Position numbers and translations under genes: made by a program
NCBI GenBank assembly: GCA_030747675.1
Contig: JASLKH010000056.1
Coordinates: 1 to 48,521 of the forward strand
Origin: Candidatus Thalassarchaeaceae archaeon
GTDB lineage: Archaea; Thermoplasmatota; Poseidoniia; Poseidoniales; Thalassarchaeaceae
Direction: 5' to 3'
Length of the DNA: 48,521 bases
Notes under the pieces: model-generated
Database searches by the model: none
Told to the model about the DNA's origin: nothing
What the model saw: the letters and a program-made list of their open reading frames with translations, nothing else
Part shown: piece by piece, positions 30,018 to 40,330 of the stretch
How the letters are laid out: each line of letters starts with the position of its first letter
Numbering within the stretch: the first letter of the stretch is position 1

Positions 30018-31016
30018 ATGTGCCTTGTACGCACACATTGTATGGAGACAGCCAAACCAATCCCATCTTCATTTGTCACACGCTTGATGGATGAGGCAAA
30101 ACAAGTAGGTTTGAGCACAGACGAATACTGCAGACTCTTGTTGAACAACGAATCCTTTTACAAACAAAACACCACAACATTTGAAACCGGATCAAACCCG
30201 TTTAAACAACTCAAAGGAAAACAACTCAATCCATCAATCCTAAGCGAAACTATTGACGCCCACCCCTTTACAGAAAATGCATTGGCCGGACATATCAACC
30301 GACTCCTACCTCTCAAAGTAGGGTGCAGGATATTATGGTCAATGATTGATGATTCAGGCATAGGACCAACTCCACGCCAATTTCGTTCAACCATTGCATC
30401 AAAAGCCCATGCATTCAGAATTTTTCTGAAAGGAACGGATGAAAACCAAGCCCGCCCTAGAGGGGATCGCTTACACTCTTCATTCCCAACAAGTAGTGAT
30501 GCTGCTGTGAATAGATTCCTCAACCAATACATGCTTCGAAGAACAGGTACAGGAAACAAATACCCGACAGGAGCGTTGCACGACTTCGGACTTATTGCAA
30601 TATCAGATTCGGGAACGGTACAATTCACAGAGACAGGTCGTAAATTCACTCTTCTTCTGAACCCAGTTATTGATGAAGGAAATTTCCGAGGCGCATCATT
30701 TTCTGCTGATGAACAAGTTCTAATTTTGTCTCAAGTGCGAAGTGAAATGAATCGGGAATGGAAATTTATGCGCCATATCCTAGATGGAATACATCTTGGT
30801 TCAAACACTCCAACATCGCTTCTTTCTAGAATATCTCGCCGTTATGGCCCCGGTACAAAGGCCGATTGGAGCAACTCCGTAATGCCCCACATGCGCAGCG
30901 GTGTATTGGGTAGAATGCAAGCACTTGGTCTAATCAAACGCACATTCACAGAAAACCGAGTTGAGTACAGAGTAACACCTCTTGCACTCGTAATTCTTGA
31001 AGAGGACATGGCTTAA
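30018..31016 (+). CDS. Putative DNA-binding regulator (winged-helix-like, tentative); start may be ATG 30042
   Basis: First gene of the cluster; C-terminal MQALGLIKRTFTENRVEYRVTPLAL resembles wHTH wing; no TM segment. Confidence 0.5.
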   Translation: MCLVRTHCMETAKPIPSSFVTRLMDEAKQVGLSTDEYCRLLLNNESFYKQNTTTFETGSNPFKQLKGKQLNPSILSETIDAHPFTENALAGHINRLLPLKVGCRILWSMIDDSGIGPTPRQFRSTIASKAHAFRIFLKGTDENQARPRGDRLHSSFPTSSDAAVNRFLNQYMLRRTGTGNKYPTGALHDFGLIAISDSGTVQFTETGRKFTLLLNPVIDEGNFRGASFSADEQVLILSQVRSEMNREWKFMRHILDGIHLGSNTPTSLLSRISRRYGPGTKADWSNSVMPHMRSGVLGRMQALGLIKRTFTENRVEYRVTPLALVILEEDMA

Positions 31017-31028
31017 GGGGGTGGGAAT

Positions 31029-31919
31029 TTGATTGCAATACCATGGTCCGCCGCAATATTATTTTCCATATTAGCTGCAATGATCACCTTCGGCCTCTAT
31101 GCAATTCTTTCTGCTGAATCAAATCCCGCTCATGCGGCACGCCTCACCAATGTTCGCGCCTCACCGGTTGCAGCTCCAGCATCCCGTCCTCAGCGATTTG
31201 CATTGGAGGACGAAATGGTTAGAATGAGCAAACCCAAAATTGAGACGCGAGAGTCCGACACCCTTTCTGATCACGATTCTGCTGAGTTGGTCGAAGAAGC
31301 CTCTGTCGAATATGAGGATGAAGATTCCCAACCAATCGAGGATATTCCAGAAATAGAGGAAGAAGCAGAATCCGAGGAAACCCCTGGCACCAATTCCCTT
31401 GATAGTGAATTTTTACTTGAAGAAATTGGGAAGGAATGGCAAATTAAAGCCGGAAGCGGACAATCAGCAACAACATTGGATGAGGCGACCGGAGAGGCAG
31501 TACGAGAATCCGACACATCCGAATTCGAAGAACGCCTTAACCGAGAAGGAGCTCAAACAGGAAAGGTCCAAGTGAGCCTTATTTGGGATAATACGAATGA
31601 TTTGGACCTCAGTGTAGTTTGCCCTTCAGGTGAAAGAATATCTTTTGATCACAAAACGTCACGTTGCGGAGGTAGGTTGGACATTGATATGAACGAATCC
31701 CCCACTAGTGAACAACCCGTTGAGAATATTTATTGGTCAAAGGATTCCGCTCCGAAAGGAGATTACAAGGTCTTTGTCGAACACTTTGAACATCATGCTG
31801 AAGAGGATTTAACAAATTTCCGAATTCTTGTAAACGATGGGGACAATAATAAGGAATTCAAGGGCGAAATTACTAACGACGAACCACCACAATTAGTGTG
31901 TGTTTTTTCTGTTGAATGA
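31029..31919 (+). CDS. N-terminally membrane-anchored acidic protein with C-terminal DUF2135/YfaP-like domain (TTG start)
   Basis: N-terminal TM; VQVSLIWDNTNDLDLSVVCPSGERISF...GGRLDIDMN...ENIYWSKDSAPKGDYKVFV. Confidence 0.8.
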   Translation: MIAIPWSAAILFSILAAMITFGLYAILSAESNPAHAARLTNVRASPVAAPASRPQRFALEDEMVRMSKPKIETRESDTLSDHDSAELVEEASVEYEDEDSQPIEDIPEIEEEAESEETPGTNSLDSEFLLEEIGKEWQIKAGSGQSATTLDEATGEAVRESDTSEFEERLNREGAQTGKVQVSLIWDNTNDLDLSVVCPSGERISFDHKTSRCGGRLDIDMNESPTSEQPVENIYWSKDSAPKGDYKVFVEHFEHHAEEDLTNFRILVNDGDNNKEFKGEITNDEPPQLVCVFSVE

Positions 31920-31928
31920 GGGGTATAA

Positions 31929-32375
31929 ATGCGTTTGACTCGAAAATCACGCCGCAGACAGCGGCTAATTAATCGGGCAAAAACCATCGAGGCGTTGCAA
32001 ACAATAGCCAACGACATTCAAGCTGCATTTGATAACCGTGAAATCACTCACAACGAGGCCGTGATTTTAGGTAATCAAATTCAAAGATGCGCTGATTTGA
32101 TAGATGGCACACAACTGGTGTACGCAATTTCAGATCGCGACGCATACCGCCGATTAATTGAAGTATATCTCGATGACGGAATTCTATCAAGAACAGAACA
32201 AATATTACTTTGGGACGAACGCAGGAAACTGGGTATTTCAGAGGACGCCCACACCCGATTACTTGTGGCATTAATCGCTCGTTACCAGCGGCAAGGCCGA
32301 CCAGTTCATGTTCAAAATGCACCCCGCTCTATCCCAAAATCGGGCGCCGATGAAAATACAGGAGGGAGCAATTAG
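31929..32375 (+). CDS. Hypothetical basic helical protein with TerB-like half
   Basis: LIEVYLDDGILSRTEQILLWDERRKLGIS resembles TerB-like pattern. Confidence 0.5.
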   Translation: MRLTRKSRRRQRLINRAKTIEALQTIANDIQAAFDNREITHNEAVILGNQIQRCADLIDGTQLVYAISDRDAYRRLIEVYLDDGILSRTEQILLWDERRKLGISEDAHTRLLVALIARYQRQGRPVHVQNAPRSIPKSGADENTGGSN

Positions 32376-35300
32376 TTGGCAATTGAAGTAGGGTATATCG
32401 TTGCAGCCTTAATTGCAGGTGTACTAATATGGCAAGCCACATCACAATTGGGGTCAAAGCGCCGCACCCGCACATCGTTATTGGAAACCTTCGCGATAGA
32501 AGACATTGCGGTTGCCGATGAACCATTCACGCCACGTAAAGATTCAAACGCATCTTTACTCACACCCCGAATTGAATATCAAGAAGAATTAATCCCATTC
32601 GGATCAACACATTCTTTGGAAAAAGCACCAGATATAAAGAACGAAAAAGAAAGTAACTTAGAGGGAGAGGTAACCACACTAAAAGAAGTCGCCATCGAAC
32701 GTTATTCAGTTAGAGAGAGATCGAATGAGAAAGTTTCTGAATGTAAGGAACTTATCCAATTAATCAAAGATTTACGAGAGCAATACAATGTAGAAATAGA
32801 TGATGAATTCTTAGAAGGGCCATTAGAAGGACTAACATTAGCAGAGTTGGACATTCGCCAATCATCTCTCTTGGAAGTTTATGATAAATTATACCAACAT
32901 TCCTTCCAAGAGCAAGTTCAAAAAGTTCGTCGGGAGCAGCTTGAATTCGAATCAAAAGTTGGTGAAAAAGAAAACCAAACAGCGGCTGGAAAACTGGCAA
33001 ACCTCGCCGATGAATTATCCAATTTACGTCGCGAAGAAGAATTGTATCGCCAAATTCAATCTTCAAAAACAACCAAAACTCTTGAATCATTAGATATGTC
33101 TAACCTCGATGTAGATACAACAAAACGCATCACGGCACACTACGACTTTTACTATTCTAGATTAAGTGAAATAGAACGACTACGCACAGAATCCGAAAGA
33201 TACGAATTCCATACCAACGCCATTCTAGATTGTGATGAAAAAGAGAAGTTACTGACAATGGTCTTTGACGGCGTCAACACTAGGATGCGAGTTGAATTGG
33301 AAGAGCGGAGAGAAAAACGGGCAATAGCACTTGATTTACGCGATAAGATGGAGCAACAAAATGCCAACGCGGCAGAACTTCGCCTAGAAATCGAAACAGC
33401 AGTAAGCACAACAGCAATCGATCAAATACAAATCACAGGAGTTAGCCCCCTGCAAGAAAATGAACTCACCGAATTACTCCATGTTACGCGTCAGCAACTG
33501 GCATATTCAGAACTTGAAACTATAATACAGAATTGCGAATATGTTTTGGAACTAGATGCAATACACTTTGAAGGGGTGAATGAAGAACAACTCACAGCCC
33601 TCATTGAGATAAGAGCCAACAAAAGAGCCGAACTGGTCGAGTTTGCTAAACTGGAGAAATTTGAGGAACAATACACTGCATATCTCGACTCAATGCCTGG
33701 GATAGATGACATTGAGGAACTTTTAGGGATAGAAATTGAAAACGTGTCAGAATCTCAAGCCCAGGAATTAGAGAATCTCCGACTTTCTAGATTGGATCAT
33801 TTAGAAGAAATTGAGAGGATACGAATTGAACAAGAACAAGCAGAAAACTTTGAAAATCTCAGGAAACAACTTGAATCAGCGAAGACCTCTAATGAGGTTG
33901 AAGCAATTGTAATCGAAGGGGTCAACGAAGATCAAGAATTAGCGCTGACCGAGATTAAATCAGAAGTATTCGAGATTCTGTTAGAAGATGAAAAGGTAAC
34001 AGAATATGTTGAAAAGGCAGAAAAAGCAAGCAAATCCCCTCCCTCTCCGGATAATTTTGATTTCGACACCGAGTCAACATTTAGGACACGCGTTAAAACA
34101 TTAGGTGCAAAGGATGGCCTCCTTCGCCTTAGTTTACTCTGGAACAATAAGAATGATTTGGACCTAATTGTTCGAACTTCAAAAGGAGAAATTATTCACA
34201 GAGGTTCTCGAAATTCATCTTGTGGTGGAATATTGGATTTAGAAATGAATGCCAAACCAGAGATGAGTTCAGCGATGGAGAACATTGTGTGGCCCAACGG
34301 AAAGATCCCCCCCGAAGGAACATACAACATTTTCATTTGGCATCGGAACCGCCACCAAAAATTGCGAAGAACAGATCCAACAGAATATACACTACGAGCA
34401 AAAGTCGGTGCAGAGTATTTCCAATATGAGGGAAAAATTAGTTATGGGGACAATTTACGATTAATCGCCTCAATTGAAGTCCCCGAATCGAATACAATGC
34501 AAAATAGAATGGTCACTGAAGGCAATTTGTATCAAGAATTACGAAGTACTGCAAAATCAGCAAAGAAGTTGAAAGAATTTCCAGAAATAGACGATGAACT
34601 CTCATCATTACACAAAGTGATGTTAGAGCGAATCATTGAGAAAAAGACATCAGAAATCAAAGAAAAAGCGGAAAGACGCCGTGCAGAAAAACAAGCAGCA
34701 GAATATTCACGCATAATACTGGAAATCGAATCATCAATGAATTTGGATGAATTATCAGCAGTTCGATATGACAAGGCTTCCGATGAAGAAATAGTCACTA
34801 TTGAAAAATTGATTACTAAGCGAAGTAAAGCAATCGAATCAGGCTTAAAGAAGCAAGAAATTATGGAGATGAAACAAAGAATCCAGGATTTCAAAACCCA
34901 AATTAATGAAGCCAAAACACTCGTTGATCTTTCATCAATAATTTTCGATGACATCGAAAAAAGAGACGCCATTACTCTACAAAGACTACGTACAGCTAGA
35001 CGAAAAACTCTCCAAAAGAAACTTTCAACAGACGATGTCGAGAAAGATAAACAAGATCGCTTACACAAGGCTTTGAATGAAGCCTACAGTCGTGGAGGCC
35101 TGCAACCATTACCTGCCGATGAGGGCCGACCATCGGCATTCAATGAGCGCCTAGAGGACGCCAATGCAGGCATCGGAGATGTCCAAATATCACTCTTGTG
35201 GGACAACAAAAATGACTTCAATGTTCTAGTGATTACCCCCTCACAAGAAATTATTCATCCTCGGAATCGAAAGTCATCAGATGGAGGATATCAGGATATT

Positions 35301-35543
35301 GAAATGAATCAGAAAGGCGAATCAAAGGAACCTATTGAGAATATTTTCTGGCCTGAAGGCAAGGCCCCAAAAGGCCTTTATTACATCTACATACATTTCT
35401 ATAAAGAGCATCAATTATTCAGAAAAATTGACATTTCTGAATGCCGAGTCCAAATCTTATATCAAGGACAACGGACAGAATATGCTGCACAGATGTCACT
35501 TTCTAATAAATTACAATTCATTACAATGCTTAAGGTGGAATAA
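32376..35543 (+). CDS. Membrane-anchored 1055-aa coiled/helical-repeat protein with two DUF2135/YfaP-like domains (TTG start)
   Basis: N-terminal TM; LLRLSLLWNNKNDLDLIV...GGILDLEMN and VQISLLWDNKNDFNVLV...GGYQDIEMN; repeated helical units. Confidence 0.8.
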   Translation: MAIEVGYIVAALIAGVLIWQATSQLGSKRRTRTSLLETFAIEDIAVADEPFTPRKDSNASLLTPRIEYQEELIPFGSTHSLEKAPDIKNEKESNLEGEVTTLKEVAIERYSVRERSNEKVSECKELIQLIKDLREQYNVEIDDEFLEGPLEGLTLAELDIRQSSLLEVYDKLYQHSFQEQVQKVRREQLEFESKVGEKENQTAAGKLANLADELSNLRREEELYRQIQSSKTTKTLESLDMSNLDVDTTKRITAHYDFYYSRLSEIERLRTESERYEFHTNAILDCDEKEKLLTMVFDGVNTRMRVELEERREKRAIALDLRDKMEQQNANAAELRLEIETAVSTTAIDQIQITGVSPLQENELTELLHVTRQQLAYSELETIIQNCEYVLELDAIHFEGVNEEQLTALIEIRANKRAELVEFAKLEKFEEQYTAYLDSMPGIDDIEELLGIEIENVSESQAQELENLRLSRLDHLEEIERIRIEQEQAENFENLRKQLESAKTSNEVEAIVIEGVNEDQELALTEIKSEVFEILLEDEKVTEYVEKAEKASKSPPSPDNFDFDTESTFRTRVKTLGAKDGLLRLSLLWNNKNDLDLIVRTSKGEIIHRGSRNSSCGGILDLEMNAKPEMSSAMENIVWPNGKIPPEGTYNIFIWHRNRHQKLRRTDPTEYTLRAKVGAEYFQYEGKISYGDNLRLIASIEVPESNTMQNRMVTEGNLYQELRSTAKSAKKLKEFPEIDDELSSLHKVMLERIIEKKTSEIKEKAERRRAEKQAAEYSRIILEIESSMNLDELSAVRYDKASDEEIVTIEKLITKRSKAIESGLKKQEIMEMKQRIQDFKTQINEAKTLVDLSSIIFDDIEKRDAITLQRLRTARRKTLQKKLSTDDVEKDKQDRLHKALNEAYSRGGLQPLPADEGRPSAFNERLEDANAGIGDVQISLLWDNKNDFNVLVITPSQEIIHPRNRKSSDGGYQDIEMNQKGESKEPIENIFWPEGKAPKGLYYIYIHFYKEHQLFRKIDISECRVQILYQGQRTEYAAQMSLSNKLQFITMLKVE

Positions 35544-35545
35544 CA

Positions 35546-38500
35546 ATGACAGGAAACACAGAAAAAACGTCGAAAGTGGCACCCACCCTCCTTATTTTGA
35601 TTATGCTAATCCAAATTTTATCCCCATTCCAAATCCCCAATAATTTGCAATCCGAGCAAGAAATATCAGATTCTACATTAGGGCGAACAGCCTACCCTGA
35701 CATCAATATTACAGCAATTATTTGGATTGGACCCTCATATTATTGCATTCTATGTGTTATTGATGTGCTGGCACCTGTTGAACAAGAAGTCATGATAAAA
35801 TTCCGCAACGATGGTTTACTGAAGGCTGACAGCACTCATTTCCGATTCGATGTTAATTCAGTAGAAATAGCCAATCATACATTTTTCAATGTCATGCCTG
35901 GGGAGGAACAAAACTACATTTTCACATGGACCCCAACTTTAGGTAATGGCCAAACATTCCAAGCATATGCAGCAATAACACCCGTGGGCGCAGACCCAGA
36001 TATGTCCAATAATCAAAAAATCAAGGGTTTCAACTCTTACTTTGATCAAAACGATGGAGATATTTACTCCGATACATTACCACCGGGAGGAACCAGGTTA
36101 CCAGGGGAACCATCAAGTGTTTCTGTTGGTGTTAGAAATGCAGGAAACACAGAAAGTGAAGTTACGACATTAATCTCCCTCACCCCCAGTGGGGGGGGGC
36201 CACCGACTGAATTTTTCTCACAACCGATCAATTTGTCTGCTGGAAGTGTGGCAGAACCAGCTCAAGTAACGTTATCCTCAGTGATGATTGATGGTACAAA
36301 TCTCTCAGGTAGTTATATGATGGCAGGCAATGTTTACTTCAATAGTACACTAGCCCCTCAGGCAGTCGTATCAATTGTCCCGAGAATAGTCACCTTTAGT
36401 CCATATCGGGCCACCATAGTGTCCCCAAGTGACCGTGCAGTCGAACCAGGAAACTCAGCCACCCTGACATTCATAGTTCAAAACATAGGCGAATCTGCAG
36501 ACCGATTCAATATTTCAGTACACTCAGTGCAAGGCTGGTTTGACTCTTCATCCCCGTCCGCACCCGCTTCACAAACTCCAATTATATCACCGGGCTCTTC
36601 AGCCGTAATCCTAGTCCCTGTATCAGTCCCATTAAACACAAATCGTTCAGAATCAGATCTAATTACTGTGGAAATTGAGAGTGAAGGCGCAGTACCATCG
36701 TACAATGTTTCAGGATCCTCTGCTGTTATGGCAGGAGACATATTACAAGGAACTCTAAACACATCAGCGTGGAATGTGCAAATAATTCCGGGTCAAACAG
36801 AATCGATACAATATACGTTAAACAACACAGGAACATCTCCATCATTCTTTGAACTTGATACAGGCTTTGCTCAGGTTGCACCCGGTTGGTCAGCCACAAT
36901 TGAACCTGAAACAACACCCTACATGACTGTTGGAGCATCCATTGTAGTTACAGTCACAGTATCCCCTCCTGCTCTTTCATTACCATTTGATCCAACAACG
37001 AAACTCGCTGAAGGCAATTCCTTGACATTGTGGACAACTGTCCAACCCACATTACAAGACCAAACTGCAGGCGCCCCAAATGTTCAGGAAACAATTCTTG
37101 AAGTCCAACCTGCAGTTATGATTGAATTTATCACAGATGAAACAGATCTAATAGTTGACATATCTGAATTAAATTCAGGTGCGATTGGAAAGCACATCTA
37201 TTTCGATATGGAACTTCGTCATAATTTAATGAGTAATTTAAGCTCTTTAGTTGACATAGAATTGCGAACAGCCCCTAGTGCTTTTGACCCCTCGAGAAGC
37301 GGAGTAGGCTCACAAGAAATTTTGAGATGGAATAGTTCTGTGACACCGAATAATGCAACAATGAATCCAGGTGATACACAGGCCCTCTTGGCTTCAGCAC
37401 TGGGGCCATTCGAAAGTCCCCTTGCCGGAATCATAAGCATCGATGTTATTGCCAATTTGACATTATCTGGAGCCTTAAGTGGTATTCAGGCCCCAGAAAC
37501 AACTCTAACATGGAGTATTTCCATTCCTGAATTAACTGAGGTGGAAATCGGAATCCCAGAACCCACAATAGTTGTCCCTGGAATCTCCGGCACAGCATCA
37601 GTAAACATCAACAATACAGGGAACCACAAGACAAATCTGTCATACACAGTAGAAGGTCCGGCAGGTTGGACAGTTTCAACTTCTCCAACGGAAGTTACAG
37701 GGTTGGGCTCAACATTCGATACATACCCTTCTATTGGAACCGATAATACAACTGTTTCAGTGACAGCAATAGCCCCTGCTCTTTGGCGTGCCGATGATGT
37801 ACCAGACATAACCCTGACAGTTTTGGATGAAAATGGTGAAAATGTCACCCAAGAAAATATACCTTTCTTGGTCCAAGAATTGATCGAAGCCGTACTTTTA
37901 CCCGATGAAGCAGCAGCCTATCTCCCAGTTAATGAAACAGAAATTATCCTGTTGAAAGTAACAAATTCAGGTAATAGTCATCAAGAATTTTCTATGATGG
38001 TTGAGGATACCTTAGCAGACATAAACTTACGAGTCCTCTCAAATTCAACGATGTCACTAGATCCCGGTGAAGATGCCTTCGTTGATATCGAAGTTGAATC
38101 AGGCCAATTCGCACGAGCCGATGAAAACCATAGTTCAGTTGCAACTCTATATCACAACGGTGTCGGCATCGCTCAAACCTCAATCTTTGTAGAAGTATTA
38201 CCTAATCACGACATCGTATTCGAACACCATCCTGATTACTCAGTTACGCCCGGCAAGGAAGCACCAATCGCATTCAATATTACAAACAACGGAAATCTCG
38301 ATGAGAATATCAATTTCTCAGCAATTCTTCCAGAAGGTTGGAGTGCAGAAATAAGCCCTGAAAACATGACAATATCAGCCGGCACCCAGGAAGTAAAAAC
38401 AGTCAATGTAGTCGTTAATGTACCACCAATGTCAAGTGGTTCAGGCCCTGAAGCTGACAGTACTCATGAAATGCTTTTCACTGCTACAAACGCTACCGAC

Positions 38501-40330
38501 AATGTAATTGCTGGAACTACAGTAGTGAATTTTACGACAGTCCCCATTTTCGATATTGAAGCTGAGAACTTCCCCGATTTAATTGAGATGTTACCAGGTG
38601 AGCAACGAACGTTCGAGGTCGAGATTTCAAACGCAGGAAACCAAAATGTGTCCTTAGACATTGATTGCACAGCAGGACCCCCCTTCGATCGCTGGTTAGT
38701 TTCAAATTGTGATCAAAGCAATTATTCTCTCGACATTGGCGAAACACGAAGGATCAACTTTACAGTTGAAAATTCTGCATTGGTGCCCTACAATGGCGAT
38801 GAGGCCGATTTAACTTTGACATTTTCACCACAAGACAACCAATCAGGAGATAGAACAATATCTTCAGAATTAGAAGTCAAAAGAATGTGGACGGAAGAAG
38901 AGTACATGGTCACAGGAGACGGAGATTCTGGAGGGTATCCAATAGATGTCAATTGGATGCATGTCCAATCCATCGGACAAACAGCCGACGTACGTCCGAT
39001 TGATTACGAATTAAAACTCATTAATTCAACCCGTTTGATTAACACCTCATTGTATAATGGAAACCTCAATTGGGGCTTTGAATTGATTACCAGTAATGGC
39101 GCCCAAACATTCAATCCAAATTCTATTCCAACAAATTTCTCCCTAGGTGCGGCCCAGCCATTACAATTGAACAATTTACAATTTAGGCTAGACCTCCCAC
39201 CATCGGCAATTACCCCACCTGGAGATGGCTGGGTTTTGGAATTTGAACTCATCCACGCAGAAGAAGGAAATGCCACCTCAACCACAGTATTTCTTAACGT
39301 GACAGTTGATAATTGGGCAGACCCATCTATTGTATCAATTTTAATCAATGATGAATCCTTTTTCGAAGAATCTAATTCGGGGACAATAATTGCCACGATT
39401 GAAAATAATGGCAACGCTCCAACAGTCTCCAATCTGACTGCAGAACTAACTTGCGATCCAGGGATTACAATTCTCAGCCCCCCAGTTAAATCAAACATCA
39501 ATCTAACAGCCCATCAAAGCAACTATCCATTGGAATGGAGCATCAAATCAGATGCATTAAATTGGTGGCAATCGAGTCAAAATGTGGATTGCAAAGTAAC
39601 ACTTTCTTCGAATGGGGAAATGATAGGGGATCTTGAATCAAACAATGTACTCGAATCACCAATCGAATTGAATTCATGGTCCCTTCCTCTATACATATTG
39701 GTTCCATTAATTAGCGCCCTCTTCATACTGTCTAGCCGCCTCTTAAGAAAGGCAAAAGAGGACGAAAGATCATTGATGTTGAGTGCATACTCGGGTTCAA
39801 TATTACTTGGGTGCGCAACCCAATTCGGACTGGGTTCCGGACCAAACCTTGCCCTTGCAGCAACATCGCTAATTTGGACCGCTTTGATAACTTTGCATTC
39901 AGCAGGATTTGAATTCCCTGCCGTCTTATCCGATCGGCAAAACCATCTTCGAGGAAGCGAATCAATTATTGAAGATCACGATGCTGAAATTGATCGAATC
40001 ATCAATCAACTCAGAGTAAAAATATCATTCGCCCCAATTGGTTTCATCCTCATTGCACTCTTGATGCCTTCTGACATCGCATGGACACTTGAGAATATAG
40101 GATCCAGCGCCCTATATTTGTTCATGAGTGCCTTGATTGTTGAATTGACAATTCGTAGAACATTAGCAACATGGCTTTCTATCTTCGATCAATTAACAGT
40201 AGTAGAAATTGAGTCCCAAGATCTTCTCCAGCTACTAGGAACACCATCTACAGATTTACGTAGAATTACAATAGGACAACGATGGGGACAATCCCATGAT
40301 GTCAATGTGGAGGTGGAAGGCAATGTCTGA
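35546..40330 (+). CDS. Giant surface protein with repeated CARDB/NEW3-like beta-sandwich domains and C-terminal multi-TM region
   Basis: N-terminal hydrophobic segment; repeated N(T/N)GN motifs in Ig-like context; C-terminal hydrophobic segments starting WSLPLYILVPLISALFIL. Confidence 0.82.
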   Translation: MTGNTEKTSKVAPTLLILIMLIQILSPFQIPNNLQSEQEISDSTLGRTAYPDINITAIIWIGPSYYCILCVIDVLAPVEQEVMIKFRNDGLLKADSTHFRFDVNSVEIANHTFFNVMPGEEQNYIFTWTPTLGNGQTFQAYAAITPVGADPDMSNNQKIKGFNSYFDQNDGDIYSDTLPPGGTRLPGEPSSVSVGVRNAGNTESEVTTLISLTPSGGGPPTEFFSQPINLSAGSVAEPAQVTLSSVMIDGTNLSGSYMMAGNVYFNSTLAPQAVVSIVPRIVTFSPYRATIVSPSDRAVEPGNSATLTFIVQNIGESADRFNISVHSVQGWFDSSSPSAPASQTPIISPGSSAVILVPVSVPLNTNRSESDLITVEIESEGAVPSYNVSGSSAVMAGDILQGTLNTSAWNVQIIPGQTESIQYTLNNTGTSPSFFELDTGFAQVAPGWSATIEPETTPYMTVGASIVVTVTVSPPALSLPFDPTTKLAEGNSLTLWTTVQPTLQDQTAGAPNVQETILEVQPAVMIEFITDETDLIVDISELNSGAIGKHIYFDMELRHNLMSNLSSLVDIELRTAPSAFDPSRSGVGSQEILRWNSSVTPNNATMNPGDTQALLASALGPFESPLAGIISIDVIANLTLSGALSGIQAPETTLTWSISIPELTEVEIGIPEPTIVVPGISGTASVNINNTGNHKTNLSYTVEGPAGWTVSTSPTEVTGLGSTFDTYPSIGTDNTTVSVTAIAPALWRADDVPDITLTVLDENGENVTQENIPFLVQELIEAVLLPDEAAAYLPVNETEIILLKVTNSGNSHQEFSMMVEDTLADINLRVLSNSTMSLDPGEDAFVDIEVESGQFARADENHSSVATLYHNGVGIAQTSIFVEVLPNHDIVFEHHPDYSVTPGKEAPIAFNITNNGNLDENINFSAILPEGWSAEISPENMTISAGTQEVKTVNVVVNVPPMSSGSGPEADSTHEMLFTATNATDNVIAGTTVVNFTTVPIFDIEAENFPDLIEMLPGEQRTFEVEISNAGNQNVSLDIDCTAGPPFDRWLVSNCDQSNYSLDIGETRRINFTVENSALVPYNGDEADLTLTFSPQDNQSGDRTISSELEVKRMWTEEEYMVTGDGDSGGYPIDVNWMHVQSIGQTADVRPIDYELKLINSTRLINTSLYNGNLNWGFELITSNGAQTFNPNSIPTNFSLGAAQPLQLNNLQFRLDLPPSAITPPGDGWVLEFELIHAEEGNATSTTVFLNVTVDNWADPSIVSILINDESFFEESNSGTIIATIENNGNAPTVSNLTAELTCDPGITILSPPVKSNINLTAHQSNYPLEWSIKSDALNWWQSSQNVDCKVTLSSNGEMIGDLESNNVLESPIELNSWSLPLYILVPLISALFILSSRLLRKAKEDERSLMLSAYSGSILLGCATQFGLGSGPNLALAATSLIWTALITLHSAGFEFPAVLSDRQNHLRGSESIIEDHDAEIDRIINQLRVKISFAPIGFILIALLMPSDIAWTLENIGSSALYLFMSALIVELTIRRTLATWLSIFDQLTVVEIESQDLLQLLGTPSTDLRRITIGQRWGQSHDVNVEVEGNV

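Noticed and set aside
39004-39501. 165-aa - strand ORF inside the giant surface gene
   Set aside because: Antisense to a long ORF, with no recognisable motif.
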